Assembly (NCBI GenBank): GCA_932521025.1
Contig: OW051473.1
Span: forward strand, 10,292,001-10,356,000
Direction: 5' to 3'
DNA length: 64,000 bases
Origin: Oscheius onirici
Taxonomy: Eukaryota; Nematoda; Chromadorea; Rhabditida; Rhabditidae
Shown here: one piece after another, positions 46,250 through 57,960 of the stretch
Position numbering within the stretch: the first letter of the stretch is position 1
Layout: the number at the start of each line of letters is the position of its first letter
The notes under the pieces: generated by a model
The model's input: the letters and a program-made list of their open reading frames with translations, nothing else
What the model was told of the DNA's origin: nothing
The model's database searches: none
Position numbers and translations under genes: made by a program

Positions 46250-46880
46250 ATCTAGTTCGAGGGTGAGGAGAGACTGTTCCTCTTGCTGCTGAGGTTCCGA
46301 TGACATCTGTACTGCGTTGGTCTGCTGCTCTCCGACAAAGTATCTGTTCATCTCCAAACCCGTTTAACTTTTTTTACGATTTTTTTGTATATAAGCATAT
46401 CGTTACCAGTCCTTGTTGCTCAACCCATAGGTATCCATTCTAGTCCCATGCTTTATAGAGATTTTCAAATTCCCCTGTCGAATATTTATGACATTTGTCT
46501 ACGAGTTGATGCGTAATAAAGTCTTTTTGTGGTCAAGTTTTAAAATTCAAAGAAGCCCCCTTTTGGAACCCACGCAGAAATCTGATCAACAATCCGCTTA
46601 TAACTCGAGAAGGAAGCACTGGACGCGTATATTTGAAGCTCGCCATGCATAAAGTTACTTTTCTTTTGCTGCAGCTTTTGCGGACGCAGCCAGCTCCGAT
46701 ACTGTTGTTTTGTTACATAGATTATGTGGTGATTATGTAAATCTGGACAATTTTTGCAACAATACAAATAATCCGGGCCGTTGTGCAAAAAACACAGCCG
46801 CTCTTTTTATTTTTGCAATACAGTTCGCCATTTTTACTGTTTCTTAAAAGTTTGTTTTTAACTGGACCAGCAGCTTATTA
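46250..46880. other. Kettin 3' flank; unassigned minus-strand frame
   Basis: It holds the kettin 3' UTR, with aataaa at about 46514. An 82-codon minus-strand frame (46788-46540) has Cys/His-rich LYCCKNCPDLHNHHI, which could be a remnant of a zinc-finger or transposon protein, but it is unsupported. Confidence 0.35.
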
Positions 46881-46882
46881 AA

Positions 46883-47010
46883 AAAGAGTTCTGACTAGAC
46901 AATAACTGAGACCAGAACCATTTTGCCAAAACCCGTACTGCTCCTTACTCCTGTTTTCTGTTAGACCATGTCTGACCCACTTCGCTAAGCTCGTTCTAGC
47001 CAGAGCATGG
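46883..47010 (+). repeat. Dispersed repeat, copy 2
   Basis: This is the second copy of the element at 14085-14215 in the same orientation, with roughly three of four bases alike across about 125 bp by eye. The coding-like remnant starting near 47020 directly follows it. Confidence 0.65.
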
Positions 47011-47019
47011 TCTGCAAAA

Positions 47020-47550
47020 CACCAGAGACTCTGGGTACCGCACTTCCCTCCAACACTTCCTGGAGAATATCGGAAGGAGCTCAAAAGTTGATGGAACATG
47101 GGTGAGACTTTTGAAATTTTCAAGAAAAAATTAAGAATCACTTTTTTAATAAGCTGAACTACAGAGCTTCTCCTTTCATTGTGCTTCCAACGGAACGTAC
47201 TCCAAACCGTAATCTATTCATTGAACAACCAAATATTTGTCCAACCGTTTGGTGCTACATCATCTTATCACAGCCGAGTGCTAATTATAAACTGAATTTC
47301 AACACCATGACGGAGATTTCTGATCTGTTATGGTCTCTCAAAAAAGACTACAAACTCAAGAGGTGTGCTACAGCTCACCATTGGGCTCAGACTTTCCGTA
47401 ATAGGGTTCATCCGCGCTCATCTGCGCAAAGTTAACTATGAGACAAACACTCGGATGGTCTCTCGAAAAGTTCAAAACCCTGATTTGCGGTCTCCTGGCA
47501 CGAGATTTTGTAGAAGCGGAACATATAAGTTGCAGATAATCTCGCTCTAA
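47020..47550 (+). pseudogene. Frameshifted coding remnant, family unknown
   Basis: Protein-like segments read LGTALPSNTSWRISEGAQKL (then MEHG), followed after a short intron-like gap by NYRASPFIVLPTERTPNRNL and ISDLLWSLKKDYKLKRC. The frame then ends in a stop (near 47433), while another frame continues HLRKVNYETNTRMVSRKVQN. The switch suggests a frameshift inside an older gene. I do not recognise the family. It could be a host pseudogene or part of a mobile element, since it abuts a dispersed repeat. Confidence 0.35.
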
Positions 47551-47656
47551 TCATTTTAAGATGCCTCAAGGCTGCTTATTTTTGAATCCGGTTTGTCTAA
47601 TTTCCTTTACTGATACTGTAACACTTGCAAAAACTGTACATTCCCGCATTTCACGA

Positions 47657-48151
47657 TCAGGATTTCCTTGCTCGAGACATTTTATGATGAAATAATGCAA
47701 TTAATACGCTTTGGTGAAAGAGGCCCTTCTCCCATATTGAAATAACACAACATAACGTGGTTAGCGGCGGAAAGAACGTGACCGAGCTAGTCGTTAAAGG
47801 AAGACCATAGGGAACAAAAATCTTCCATTTGTGGTCATATGCAACATTTTTTTCTCTTAAAATAGAAGAGAGCCACGACCACAAGCATCTATTTGTGGCA
47901 CGAAGGGACTGGTAATTTATAGTCAACACATCGTTAATGTGACGAGATTCTAGTGAAGATGGGAACACTCCTAATGCGCACAGGGTGTCGTCAAACCATT
48001 TCCTGAACGTAACGTTTCCATTAAGATCCGCTTTTGCACTTTGTGATACCAGTGTTAACAAGACCTTAATCTTGACTACAGTATCCAGTCTGAACATGTT
48101 CATATCGCTTTGAATTTGCCCAAAAACAAGACTTGCACTTTCTGCCAGCAA
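47657..48151 (-). CDS. Unassigned ORF (164 aa)
   Basis: One of the longer uninterrupted single frames in the gene-poor stretch, starting MLAESASLVFGQIQSDMN and ending HHKMSRARKS. Composition is protein-like, but no domain, signal peptide or homologous family is recognised. It may be an exon of a larger gene, an old mobile-element fragment or chance. Confidence 0.25.
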   Translation of the reverse strand: MLAESASLVFGQIQSDMNMFRLDTVVKIKVLLTLVSQSAKADLNGNVTFRKWFDDTLCALGVFPSSLESRHINDVLTINYQSLRATNRCLWSWLSSILREKNVAYDHKWKIFVPYGLPLTTSSVTFFPPLTTLCCVISIWEKGLFHQSVLIALFHHKMSRARKS

Positions 48152-48305
48152 TCTCCCTCACCCCACGTTGGTGTTGTGTCTCCAGTGTGTAACCGTATCT
48201 GCAGAATCTGTTACAAAAGCTTTTTGGTCTTCGATCTGTAGCGCAGATGTGCAGACCTTTTGTTACGCCTCTGACCCCATACCCCATTCCTAGGTTAATG
48301 AGCAC

Positions 48306-49667
48306 CTACTCCCAAATCCGGACCCTATTGAGCTGCGACGTGACCTAGCTCTTAATATGGATTGATTGTCGGGAGCTCAAAAAGAGCTATCCGCTAGGTG
48401 TGAACATCTCAGCATGTCGTAGACAAGCGTGTCTAATCAACGACCATAATCCTTGAAACTATTCAAATTCTTTGAAGACCCGCATTGAAAAAAAACTGAT
48501 GGATCAGTGTTCACCTATAAATTAGCTCCGGATGTTGGCTCTGCTCATTTTTCGCGACGATCATTTCTGATCCTACAAAAAAATAAAGACGAAATTCCTT
48601 CTGAGCAGTGAACCTGTGGTCATTAACTCTTATCACTCTACTCCATGTTTTTTCTGTTCGCCAGTCTTCCAAAACTGTGTAGACAGTCTAAAGGAGAGAT
48701 TGACGTTGCCAAAATATTTTCTTGCTCAGTTCGAGATCTGATGACTTCATCCCGCTTGTATTGTTTTCACAGCGGAATCAAGAGGATCTAGTGTCCTCCG
48801 CCAGGTTCATCACTCTCGACTGCTTTAAATTATCCCAGCTTAACTGCTTATATTGTTGTGCCGCAGCTGTTTAAAGCCTATTTGAGATATCTTCTAGAAC
48901 AGTCGTCTTCGGTTCATTCCAGAGGTGAAAAATCACAACATGTATTCAAAAATCTGCAGGCGTGTATTTTTGGCCCTACAAATTTTGCTTCATTCATGTC
49001 TCGCCAACAACACGGTCTTCTGAATAGTTTCTTCTGATCATCGGTTCTCCTTTTTTATTAGATATGTCATACCAAAATCGTGTCTAGGAGAATCAGAAAA
49101 CTCTCTTCTCATAACACATCAAATGTTTCACCGTTCGTTGGTGTCTTAAGCTTTATGTCTTTAAAGTAGAAACCGTTAAACTTAACTTTAGTATGAAACA
49201 CATTTGACCATTTTGCATTCTACTTGTTCGTTCCTCCATCTCTATTCTTTCAAAAGGATGTCCGAGGTCAGTAGTTCCTTCTAGACATGCCACTTCTGTC
49301 TGAGGAAGGGGGCGTTTTCACGTCACTGTTCAAATGAGATTACTAACTGTTCCTAGATGAGCAGATTTCCGTCCACCGCCACGCCCCAAAAGTGCGCTTC
49401 TGCTCCGCCCTTTTATAAAGACATTGTCCTCTTACAAGCGACTCTTTCGCTGCAATAACCTAACGGTCTTTGGAACCATTCTGTCAGAACATAAAGCGTG
49501 TCCGGGACAGGTTCTACTGCACCGAGTCCACAGCGCCTTGTCTCATTATACCAATACGATAAGCACGCTAGCAGCTGCGCTTAAAATCACTAAACGCACG
49601 TTGCCGTACAATCATATCACATTCTTCTCTTGTATTTAACTTCCTTCTTTAAAACTTTTTTCAGAGC
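48306..49667. other. Non-coding stretch before the sulfatase gene
   Basis: No supported exon. The tttttcag|agcATG context at 49657-49670 suggests a trans-splice acceptor or an upstream non-coding exon for the sulfatase. Confidence 0.4.
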
Positions 49668-51789
49668 ATGCTCTCAATATATGCAGCAGTTTTGCTGCTC
49701 GGCCTAGGCAACAGTTGCCGGATGCCACCGTCTGCCGACCGGCCGAATATTGTCGTCATAATGGTTGATGATCTGGGATACGGTGACATTGCGTCCTACG
49801 GTCATCCTACTCAGGAAGCCAGCGAAATTGACACCATGGCCAGCGAGGGAACACGGTTCACGCAGGCCTATTCCGCTGATTCGATGTGCAGTCCAAGCAG
49901 AGCTGGCTTCATGACAGGTATCTTTTTTGATTGAAACGAAAAACTGTATCTGAACCTCTTTAGGTAGACTACCAATCAGAATTGGAGTGACGGGTGGTCG
50001 ACGTGTCTTCTTGCCAAACGACATGGGCGGTCTGCCAAAACAGGAGACTACCATGGCTGAAATGCTCAAAAACGCTGGCTACGTGACGGGAATGATTGGC
50101 AAATGGCACTTGGGTATCAACGAGTTCAACTCTTCCGACGGTTCGCATCTTCCATCCCGACGAGGCTTTGACTATGTCGGAATTAACATGCCGTTTACCA
50201 ACGTATGGCAATGTGACACTACTGGAGTGGGTTCTTTTAAAAGTTTTAGAAAAAGTCAAATTTCAGGATTACTACGAAAAGGGTCCTGATGGAAGATTGT
50301 GCTTTCTTTACGATGGAGACGAGATTGTTCAGCAGCCTATCACTCAATTTGAAATCCTTACTGAACTGATGGTTGAAGACTGGAAAAGTTTCCTGAACCA
50401 GAGAGTTACCAATGTATGCAAAGTTCCAAGCCTTCAATCCTGAGGTTTTTAGGATCAAGACGAAACTCCCTTCTTTTTTTACTTCAGCTTTCCTCACGTC
50501 CACAGTACTCAGTTTGCCGGAAAAGCCTTCAAAGGAAAGTCTAGTCGTGGGCTGTATGGTGATTCCATCAACGAGATGAGCTGGGCCGTTGGAGAGGTGC
50601 TCCAATCGCTGAAGGATGCCGGTATTGCTGAGCAGACGATGGTTGTCCTGATGTCCGATCATGGACCTCATGTCGAGCTCTGCAACAATGGTGGATCTAC
50701 TGCTGGCTTGAAGGGTGGCAAGTCGAACAGTTTTGAAGGAGGCTTCCGCATTCCTTTCATCGTCTGGCAGCCGGGAACTGTCAAGCCTGGACGCGTCAGT
50801 AATGAGGTCGTCAGTTCACTGGATCTCTACCGTACCTTCCTGCATCTGCATCAGTGTCCCATCACGGTGAGTGCACTTTTTGTGACGTAAAGAGCTCATT
50901 ACAGTGTGAGACGCGCAAGCTGCATGTTTTTGACAGCCTAGTTCTTTAGGGAGAAATGATTGAGTTCAATTATAGCATAACCAACTGCCTTTGGACGGAA
51001 CTAATATCATCGCGGAGCTTCGTGGAGAGAATAAGGAAGAGGGACGTTTCGGCCGAGAACGTCCAATCATTTACTACTGTAACACGAACATTATGGCCAT
51101 TCGATCGGGCAACTACAAGATTCATTACAAGACGTCGAAGATTTTTCTGAACAACACCATCGACCCAAATTTCAAAGAAAACTGCCCCAATGGAAAACCA
51201 AAGAACGACTGGTATGAATTTTTAGATGACTGAGAGTAGAACGTGTTCCAGGTATGTGTCGCAAACATGTCCCGACCAAGATCTCATCGTGCACAATCCG
51301 CCACTAATTTACGACATTGTTAAAGACCCTTACGAAATGTATCCTCTTGATCAGACAGAGAGCCATACTGAAGTAAGTTGGGAAGTAAGTTTTATCAGAC
51401 CAGTCTAGTTTCTTTAACTTTTTCTTGAGATTATTTCGGTGATCAGAGAGAAGCCGCTTAAATGAAAAAAGCTCGAACATATTATGCTAAAGTACACGAA
51501 AAAACATGCTACCAAAAATTAATCACTTTTGCAGATCCGTCGCTGGATGACGAAGTTGCTCATGGTTCACAAGAACAGCCTCGTACCCGTACCGTCACAA
51601 CTAGGTCACTTTAACGACAGTCTTCTGCCTTGCTGTAATCCTCCGAACTGTAAATGTGACAAACTTCACCGTTCTGCCTCCTTGACAGGACGAGAAATTT
51701 GGACGCTGGACAACAGGACTCCCTTCCAAAGTATTCGGTATAACATGATTCCTGTCGGGTCAGTAGAGCAAGACATAATGATTGAGTAA
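49668..51789 (+). CDS. Arylsulfatase (type I sulfatase family)
   Basis: About nine exons give around 530 aa. The signal peptide ([16 protein letters not shown]) is followed by [16 protein letters not shown] with the paired metal-binding Asp; the active-site signature [11 protein letters not shown], whose Cys is converted to formylglycine; and the second signature [29 protein letters not shown] (metal-binding Asp and His), [20 protein letters not shown] and DLYRTFLHL complete the core. A C-terminal [12 protein letters not shown] cysteine cluster recalls arylsulfatase A/steroid sulfatase-type enzymes. It hydrolyses sulfate esters in lysosomes, ER or outside the cell. In C. elegans this group corresponds to sul-2/sul-3 rather than the endosulfatase SUL-1. 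All catalytic residues seen are intact. The last exon end (about 51789) is uncertain. Confidence 0.87.
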
Positions 51790-52314
51790 TCTGTGTCTCT
51801 TTCCAATTTTGTTCTCATTTTTTATGATCTCCATTCAGCCACATTCCCAGGTTTTTGTAATTCTCGCTGAGATTCTCGTTGTCATTCGCCCCCTCCGGTG
51901 CCGACAGACTAAAAATCTGACGACTTCCAGAGCTCAGTGCATCTCTTACTGTAGCTGTTGTTAGTTTTTTATGTAAAACATTTTTTTCCGTGGCAATTAG
52001 TCAAGATTGTATGAGACAGGAGCAAGCCGGAAGGGAAGAGTCACGACAAAACAAGCACCTACAGGGACTGCTCTCTGATCAGCTAGACAGAGCAATTTTT
52101 ACGCTGAAAAACAGACAGAAAATTAAAATTTATTCAGCTACAAAAGTATAGTAAAGTGTAGATTATATGTCATAGATAGTATAAGGACGAGATCACAGGT
52201 CACGTTAAAACACGTACCGGGGGTTCATTTTTCGATCCGGAACCTTTTTAGCTTGTAGCTAAGAGTTACATATTAGAATAACAAGTACGGGTATAGGAGT
52301 TACCACGTATTTCT
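51790..52314. other. Short region between sulfatase and GPCR genes (convergent)
   Basis: It contains 3' UTRs of two convergent genes. No exon is supported; the small frame at 51782-51964 is probably not coding. Confidence 0.4.
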
Positions 52315-53851
52315 TCAATAAGTCTCGAGTGCTATGGTGGTTGTCCTCTGAGATCTGGATGAGCTTCGACGAGGAAACTGGGCGCAGCGGGTGCAACGTT
52401 CACGAAGCAGCTTACGGAAATGTTCCGAGGTGAGACAGAATAGTACAAAGTTGAGAACCTGAAGCTGGCATTATTTTTTTAATATATGAAATAACGGACC
52501 TTTCCAGTAATTGTCATGATATTGCAAACGACCTGAGCCAGAGCAAACATGATATCTTTCTTCGAGTCAACTCCGGCAATTTCTCGGTACATAAAGAGAA
52601 TAGCTCCGGGGAGGTTGAACACGACAAAGCAGGTAATGATGACACAGACGACCATGGTGACCTACAGTAAATTTAACTTTATTCCCAAAATATCTTACCT
52701 TTCTCTCAGTTTTGACCCGACTTTGAATCAGCGACTGGTTGTGTGCATTGTCGTCAGATCCGATAGAGTTCCAGCAACTTAATCACTAGAGTTTTTTGAA
52801 CTTTACATTTTTTACCGGTTATTCATTTTCAGAGCCTGAACAAGTTTCCAATTTAGCAGAGTACAGAGAATGAGTGGACCGATGACAATCAGACCGGCAT
52901 TGATTTGCTGAGCAAAAGCTCATTTTGAATTTTTTAAACTATACCATAAGCGCGCTCTTCAGCATGGTACGGTTCTGCATTGAGGGCCATTCCCGGATAA
53001 AGTGGACTCCTAAATCAGATCACATTATTAAAGATATTCCCGTCTAGACATACCTGTCACAAAAAAAGATGTGACGCAGATGAGCACAATGGTCAAGACG
53101 AAACGCATCGAGACGGCACTTCTTGTATTGGCTCCAAATGGGCTTCTAATCACTTGAACTCGCTCCAAGGTAGCATAGGTCATCAGCCATATGGAAGCTG
53201 CACTGGACCAGTTGATCATCGCCGTGATTGTAGCATTGTTCAGGCGGAGAAACCCTGATATCACTAGAGGGCCCTAAAAGATTCTTCATTAACGTTTTGG
53301 AAGTTGCTTTACCGCAAAGAAGAAGATGTACGGTATATGGAGAATCAAAAAAGCCAGATCGGAAACGGCCATGGCTGCGAAAATCTATAAAAAACATTAT
53401 CTCTGATCTTTTTCCCCCAAGGTGCAAGCTTTCCCTCGCCTCCACAATTAGACTCCAGCAACGTCATCTGAGATAATCAGGGACTCCTTGTTGCGAAGCT
53501 CTTACGTGATATTTTGCAGGCGACCTCTTTGATATTTTTAGAAAAAGGACAGCAGGGCATGGGAAAGATACAGAGTTTGGTATCTCTGTAAAGACTTACC
53601 ATATTGGTGCGAGAGCGCATCGTCTTGTGTAGAAGAACCATCAGATTGAGAACGTTTCCACTACAGCCAAAGATGATCTCCGGAGCCAGGAACCAGGTGT
53701 TGAAGAAGACTATTACCTAGACGTTAATGTTGGGGGGGGGGGGGGGGTCAGTAGGCCATACCTTGTGCTCCAGAGAATAGCCTCCATTGGTTGAGGGGAC
53801 AGGACTGTTGGAGCTGTTAGCCAATAAAAATGGAGACAGTGTTGTGTTCAT
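52315..53851 (-). CDS. Rhodopsin-family GPCR, likely neuropeptide receptor
   Basis: Exons from 53851 to 52315 encode about 370 aa. The extracellular N-terminus (MNTTLSPFLLANSSNSPVPS) carries N-glycosylation sites. TM1 has GNVLNLMVLL; TM2 AAMAVSDLAFLIL with the conserved Asp; TM3 ends YATLERVQVIRSPF, an ERV in place of DRY. TM4 is FVLTIVLICVTSFFV, TM5 LIVIGPLILCTLLNW, TM6 VVCVIITCFVVFNLPGA (FNLP in place of CWxP), and TM7 ends VLNFVLFCLTSEHFRKLL without a standard NPxxY. The C-tail ends SRSQRTTTIALETY. Loops resemble invertebrate peptide receptors (FMRFamide/myosuppressin-like groups of nematodes). The ligand is unknown. Intron 1 carries a run of 16 G on the plus strand (C on the coding strand), close to the acceptor. 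Confidence 0.8.
53732..53747. repeat. G16 homopolymer inside a GPCR intron
   Basis: Sixteen G on the plus strand sit in intron 1 of the GPCR gene, close to the acceptor. The coding-strand transcript would have a C run where a polypyrimidine tract is expected. Confidence 0.85.
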
Positions 53852-56800
53852 CTTAAAATGGCTAAACTTAAGAAACAGATAAGATCGTGAGGAGAGAAAA
53901 CAGGCATAGGAAGCATTAGTATTTTGACAAATGGAAACTGACAATTTGGTCAAGCTAAAATCAGCTCATTCTCTGTAATTTTTAGCCCACGTAACTGCTA
54001 TCATCTCTGACATTTGAGAAAAGCCACTCAGGCAAAACACTGTTGGAAGAGTCAAGCTTCGGTGAGACTGTTCGGTGAAAACTTAAAGTATGAAAATCTT
54101 CGGTTTGGCTTTCGACTCCGCCTTTAGGGGACATGGTCGGAAGCGTGACCGAGAGCTCCGCCTTCTGGTTTTTTGAGCTGTCCTGTTAATTGGGACACCA
54201 GGAGAAGAAAAGAGACCGGAAGCAGACAGAGGCACACCCTTAAGGGCATGCCGAGAACTGTTATTGAAAAAGGATGTTCGGTCACGAGGGCAAAAGGAAG
54301 TGTGGGCAGCTTGTAAAACCACTTTCGTTTCGTTTGAACTCTGAGGATAACTTAACTTCGACTGACCTAGCAAAGTCAATTTGTAGGCAAAAACGCTATC
54401 GACCTCATCAAAGCACTTTCTACAGAGGCTTCCATTTATAGCTAAATGGCAGCGAGTGTCAAAAGAAATCTCTTTAGCAACAAATTAAAGGATCATCCGG
54501 TCCCGTTATTTTAAGTCAAATCTCGGAGATTAATGTCATTATCCAGGCCAAAAACTACAAGATTTAAAAATATATAAAGAGGGGAGAAGAAGACCTCTGG
54601 TGCGAGCGAGACTGTGCTTGTTGCTAGTGTAGAAGAGTGTGTGATTACGAAAAACAGAAAGAATAGACGAATGTGTGAAAGCGGAACACTCATTCGGTGT
54701 GTAAGTGTGAGGGAGGAGTAAAACGTGCGAAGGGTCAAACACCTTGGTGTGCCATGAAATTTGAATAGCGATGAGCAGATCCGAGGATAATGAGTCCATA
54801 TCCCAGCACATTTTTTTTTTCGGGGTGGGGAACGGGATGAACGCTCATGTTCAATAAGAAGGTTGAGAATCGGGAGGGGAGAACTGCGGAATTATCAAGT
54901 GGAATATAATGGCGCAGGATGAATTATGTACCAGGAGCTCAGTTGCTTACAGAGTAGCCGCTCCCTTATTTTATTTCTATCACTTTCTTTGAAATGGTTC
55001 GTTTTAAAACATTACTGTTTTTCTTGTGAACGCACTTCTTTAGAATATTTGTAGTTCTTATGGGATCTGTACTTCCATTACTAACCAGAAGGTGTGACAG
55101 ATAAATTTTTTGACTAGTTAAAAATTAGTTTTTTCTCAAGTCCTACACAAATTTTTTGTCGAAAATGAAAAAATAAACTGACATTACAAGACCCAAGCAA
55201 TGAGTATAAAAAATCTTCTTAGGCGGCTTAAAGAACCCGTAAATCATCCAGCGTAACTTGAAAGCACAAAACTACTGTAACTATAAACCGACCTTGTTTG
55301 ACTAAACCTACATACGTCGCAGTTCTGTCGGGATAAGCAAACCCCGTGACTGAAGAAACTGCGCGAATCGAAAGTATCAGCCGTTCGGTGTCGCTATATT
55401 TTGGAGTGTTTTGATACACGGAGCTTTATCCGCGGATAAGCAGCCAAAAGTCAGCACTATCATTCGTTTGTGATGTTTGGTGCACAGTCGTACCTTGGAC
55501 GGAAATGATATCCCCTATTTTCGACCACAGTAGGGACTATAGGACATGGTAAGCGGAAGAGAAGACGCTTTGGCTACATCCCTAATCTGGGATTGAGTTC
55601 CGCCTGAAAAGATTCCCAGCATTAGCAACTAGGAAAGAGGGAGACAAACAAAGTTTTCTTACCAAAACTCTGATTCAGAAGCTACCGTGGCGAAAAGACT
55701 CTGGAAGGCTGGAAGGCGTGGTTTTGGTGATGAGAGTCCAGAGAGAGTGTGGCACACAACAATCACGCTCATGCGTCTAATGACCGCCCCAGGGCCAGTA
55801 GAAATGAAAATACACTGTGTGAGAGCCCGAGATTCACTTCTCCTCGAGTTTTGGTGGAACAGAAGAGATTCGGGAAAAGGCATTATATGGCTACACATCG
55901 CTACGCTCTCACGGCCCCATCAGGTCATTTGTTGATGAGAGGACAATCTAATTGTTTGAATGAGGGCAAAGTGAAGCGAACACAGACTCTTTTCTGACTC
56001 AACGCAGCCGACGAACACGTCCATTATGAAAAATAGCAGTTGAAAAACAACAAATACCACGTTTGTCTACATGGATTATTTCAGTGACCAGATTTTGTCT
56101 AACGGCTTGAACTAATAGAAGTTTTATTGGGTGAAGAGACCATTCAATGAGAGGTTTTATTAAGAGGAAGCTCTAAAATAGGCCAGATCGGGGGAAAGTT
56201 CAAAATGAGCACTCTCTCCTTTAAAGATGTCATAATCCTTTCCTCATGTTGTTCGTCTTTTAACAAGTTTAACATAATTTACTGATACTCCTTTTCAGAT
56301 AATGTGTACTCAGGCATAAACAGGATCAATGATTCAGACGGTCTTGATTGATTTTGTTCCTGAACGGATAGTCTTCCTTTCTACCGTAGACACTTCCGTT
56401 TGATTTCTTGATTTAACCATCGGTTTAATTGGACAGTCGCGAGATTGCGCTTCCTCAATTTGGGTGGTCCACCGTAGTCTCTATACAGACTTTTTGAGTA
56501 GTTCTTTTTCTTTGAAGCAACTACGCCTTCCAATTAAGCGAGGCAGATATTCCCCACTTTAATTAGTCTATCATAATAGTAGGGAATTAACTTCGCCTTC
56601 TAAGAGTACGGAGAGTAGAGATCCACGGGGGGCAAAGTTGCAATCCGGACGAGTTTTTTAGTTCAAAAATTATTGTCCCAAGTATGTGAACTTTACAATG
56701 GGAAAACAGGTCAACTTTCACAGGATCACATTGAAACAAGAAAAAATTTGTGGGAGGATTGGAAAAAATTTCTGTTTAAGTAATATTGGTTGTTTATTTG

Positions 56801-57235
56801 ATTTCACACTGAAACAGCATGGGTTTTGTTAATTTGAGCCAACTGAACCAGATCCAAAATTCAAGACAAGAATGTCTATATTTCTGTCGAAAGGCTTTGT
56901 ACTATCAGAATTATGCTGCTTTTGCCTGATCATCCTTGATTACTAATCTCAGCGGAAGGACCTAATACAAAGCTTTTCATTATCCCTACACTATCTGATA
57001 TTAGCTGGCAGATTTTTGACTTGTACCATCGAAAAACATAGTTTCCGGAATTATTCTAAGTACGTTGTGCAGAAAATGGAAAATAACTTAAAGTTAAAAC
57101 CAAGTTTGGGTCGACCCTCATGAAATCAATAAGCTGAATGATTCTTCTGCATTTTACTGTTTCTGACAGCTGACTGATGCATAGTCTTTTTTGAGCTGCG
57201 TCCATCTCTTATCAGACAGGAAGCGGCTTGCACAC
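53852..57235. other. Large apparently non-coding interval
   Basis: No frame here shows a domain, a signal peptide with sensible continuation, or paired splice sites. It is upstream of the GPCR (minus) and of the small four-TM gene (plus) and probably holds their control regions. Ordinary low-complexity tracts occur, for example T-rich near 54810. Confidence 0.4.
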
Positions 57236-57806
57236 ATGGAGTTTTGGCTCACCTTAAGCATTTCATCGGCTTTTTCATCAGTTTTATTCCACTTTATATC
57301 CCAAAAATACGACAGAAGCCTTTGTCTCGTAGCATTCTACATATTGCTATTTTTTCCAATCTGGTTATACGTAAGTATTAAGTAGCTTTTTTAAATTCTT
57401 TATTATTGAAGGATGCTCTAATTCTGGCCATCGCTACAATATTTGTAGCAGTCCTGCTGCTTATACCATCAATATGTATTTTTCTTGGTTTGTAATTTGA
57501 ATTTTTTTTACAAATAATGAATATTCAGAAAGAATGGCGGTTAAACTACCGTATTCTTTAACATCTGAAATACTCTGTCTGCTACTGGAAGCAATATGGA
57601 TATTGCTCTATTGTCTAAATCTCTGTATTCACTGGGATCTCGACTACCTTTTTGCTTCAATGTTTTCTCTCTCAGTAATTTTTTCGGTGATATATTTTTA
57701 CGGAGATTTTAACCCACTCAACCCTGCACCTATACCGCCTTCCTACATCCTTCAGGGCAAGAAAACAACGTTCAGAAGAGAACATGTTTTTTCGTTTGAT
57801 GGGTGA
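57236..57806 (+). CDS. Small four-transmembrane protein
   Basis: Three exons (57236 to about 57370, 57412-57489, 57530-57806) join in frame to about 163 aa. TM1 starts MEFWLTLSISSAFSSVLF; TM2 is LCLVAFYILLFFPIWLY; TM3 LILAIATIFVAVLLLIPSIC; a further pair LCLLLEAIWILLYCLNLC and FASMFSLSVIFSVIYFY gives four to five segments. The C-terminus has DFNPLNPAPIPPSYIL and a charged end. The layout resembles small tetraspan proteins (MARVEL or LAPTM-like), but no motif identifies the family. An in-frame ATG slightly upstream (57191) is possible; the chosen start gives a clean TM1. Confidence 0.6.
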
Positions 57807-57960
57807 TAAAAACTTGTTTTCTGTTTACAAAGTGAGAAATTAAGATTTATTGCTATCACAGCAATATATGACATTCACAAAGGCAAGGCGTAGTCAATCG
57901 CTGGTTTATCACAACAATAAATAGTCTTGACCCGTAAGTAATCTACCCACAATCGATAAG

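Noticed and set aside
54083-54811. Minus-strand frames of 75-98 codons
   Set aside because: They show no family signal, overlap one another in different frames and lack splice partners.
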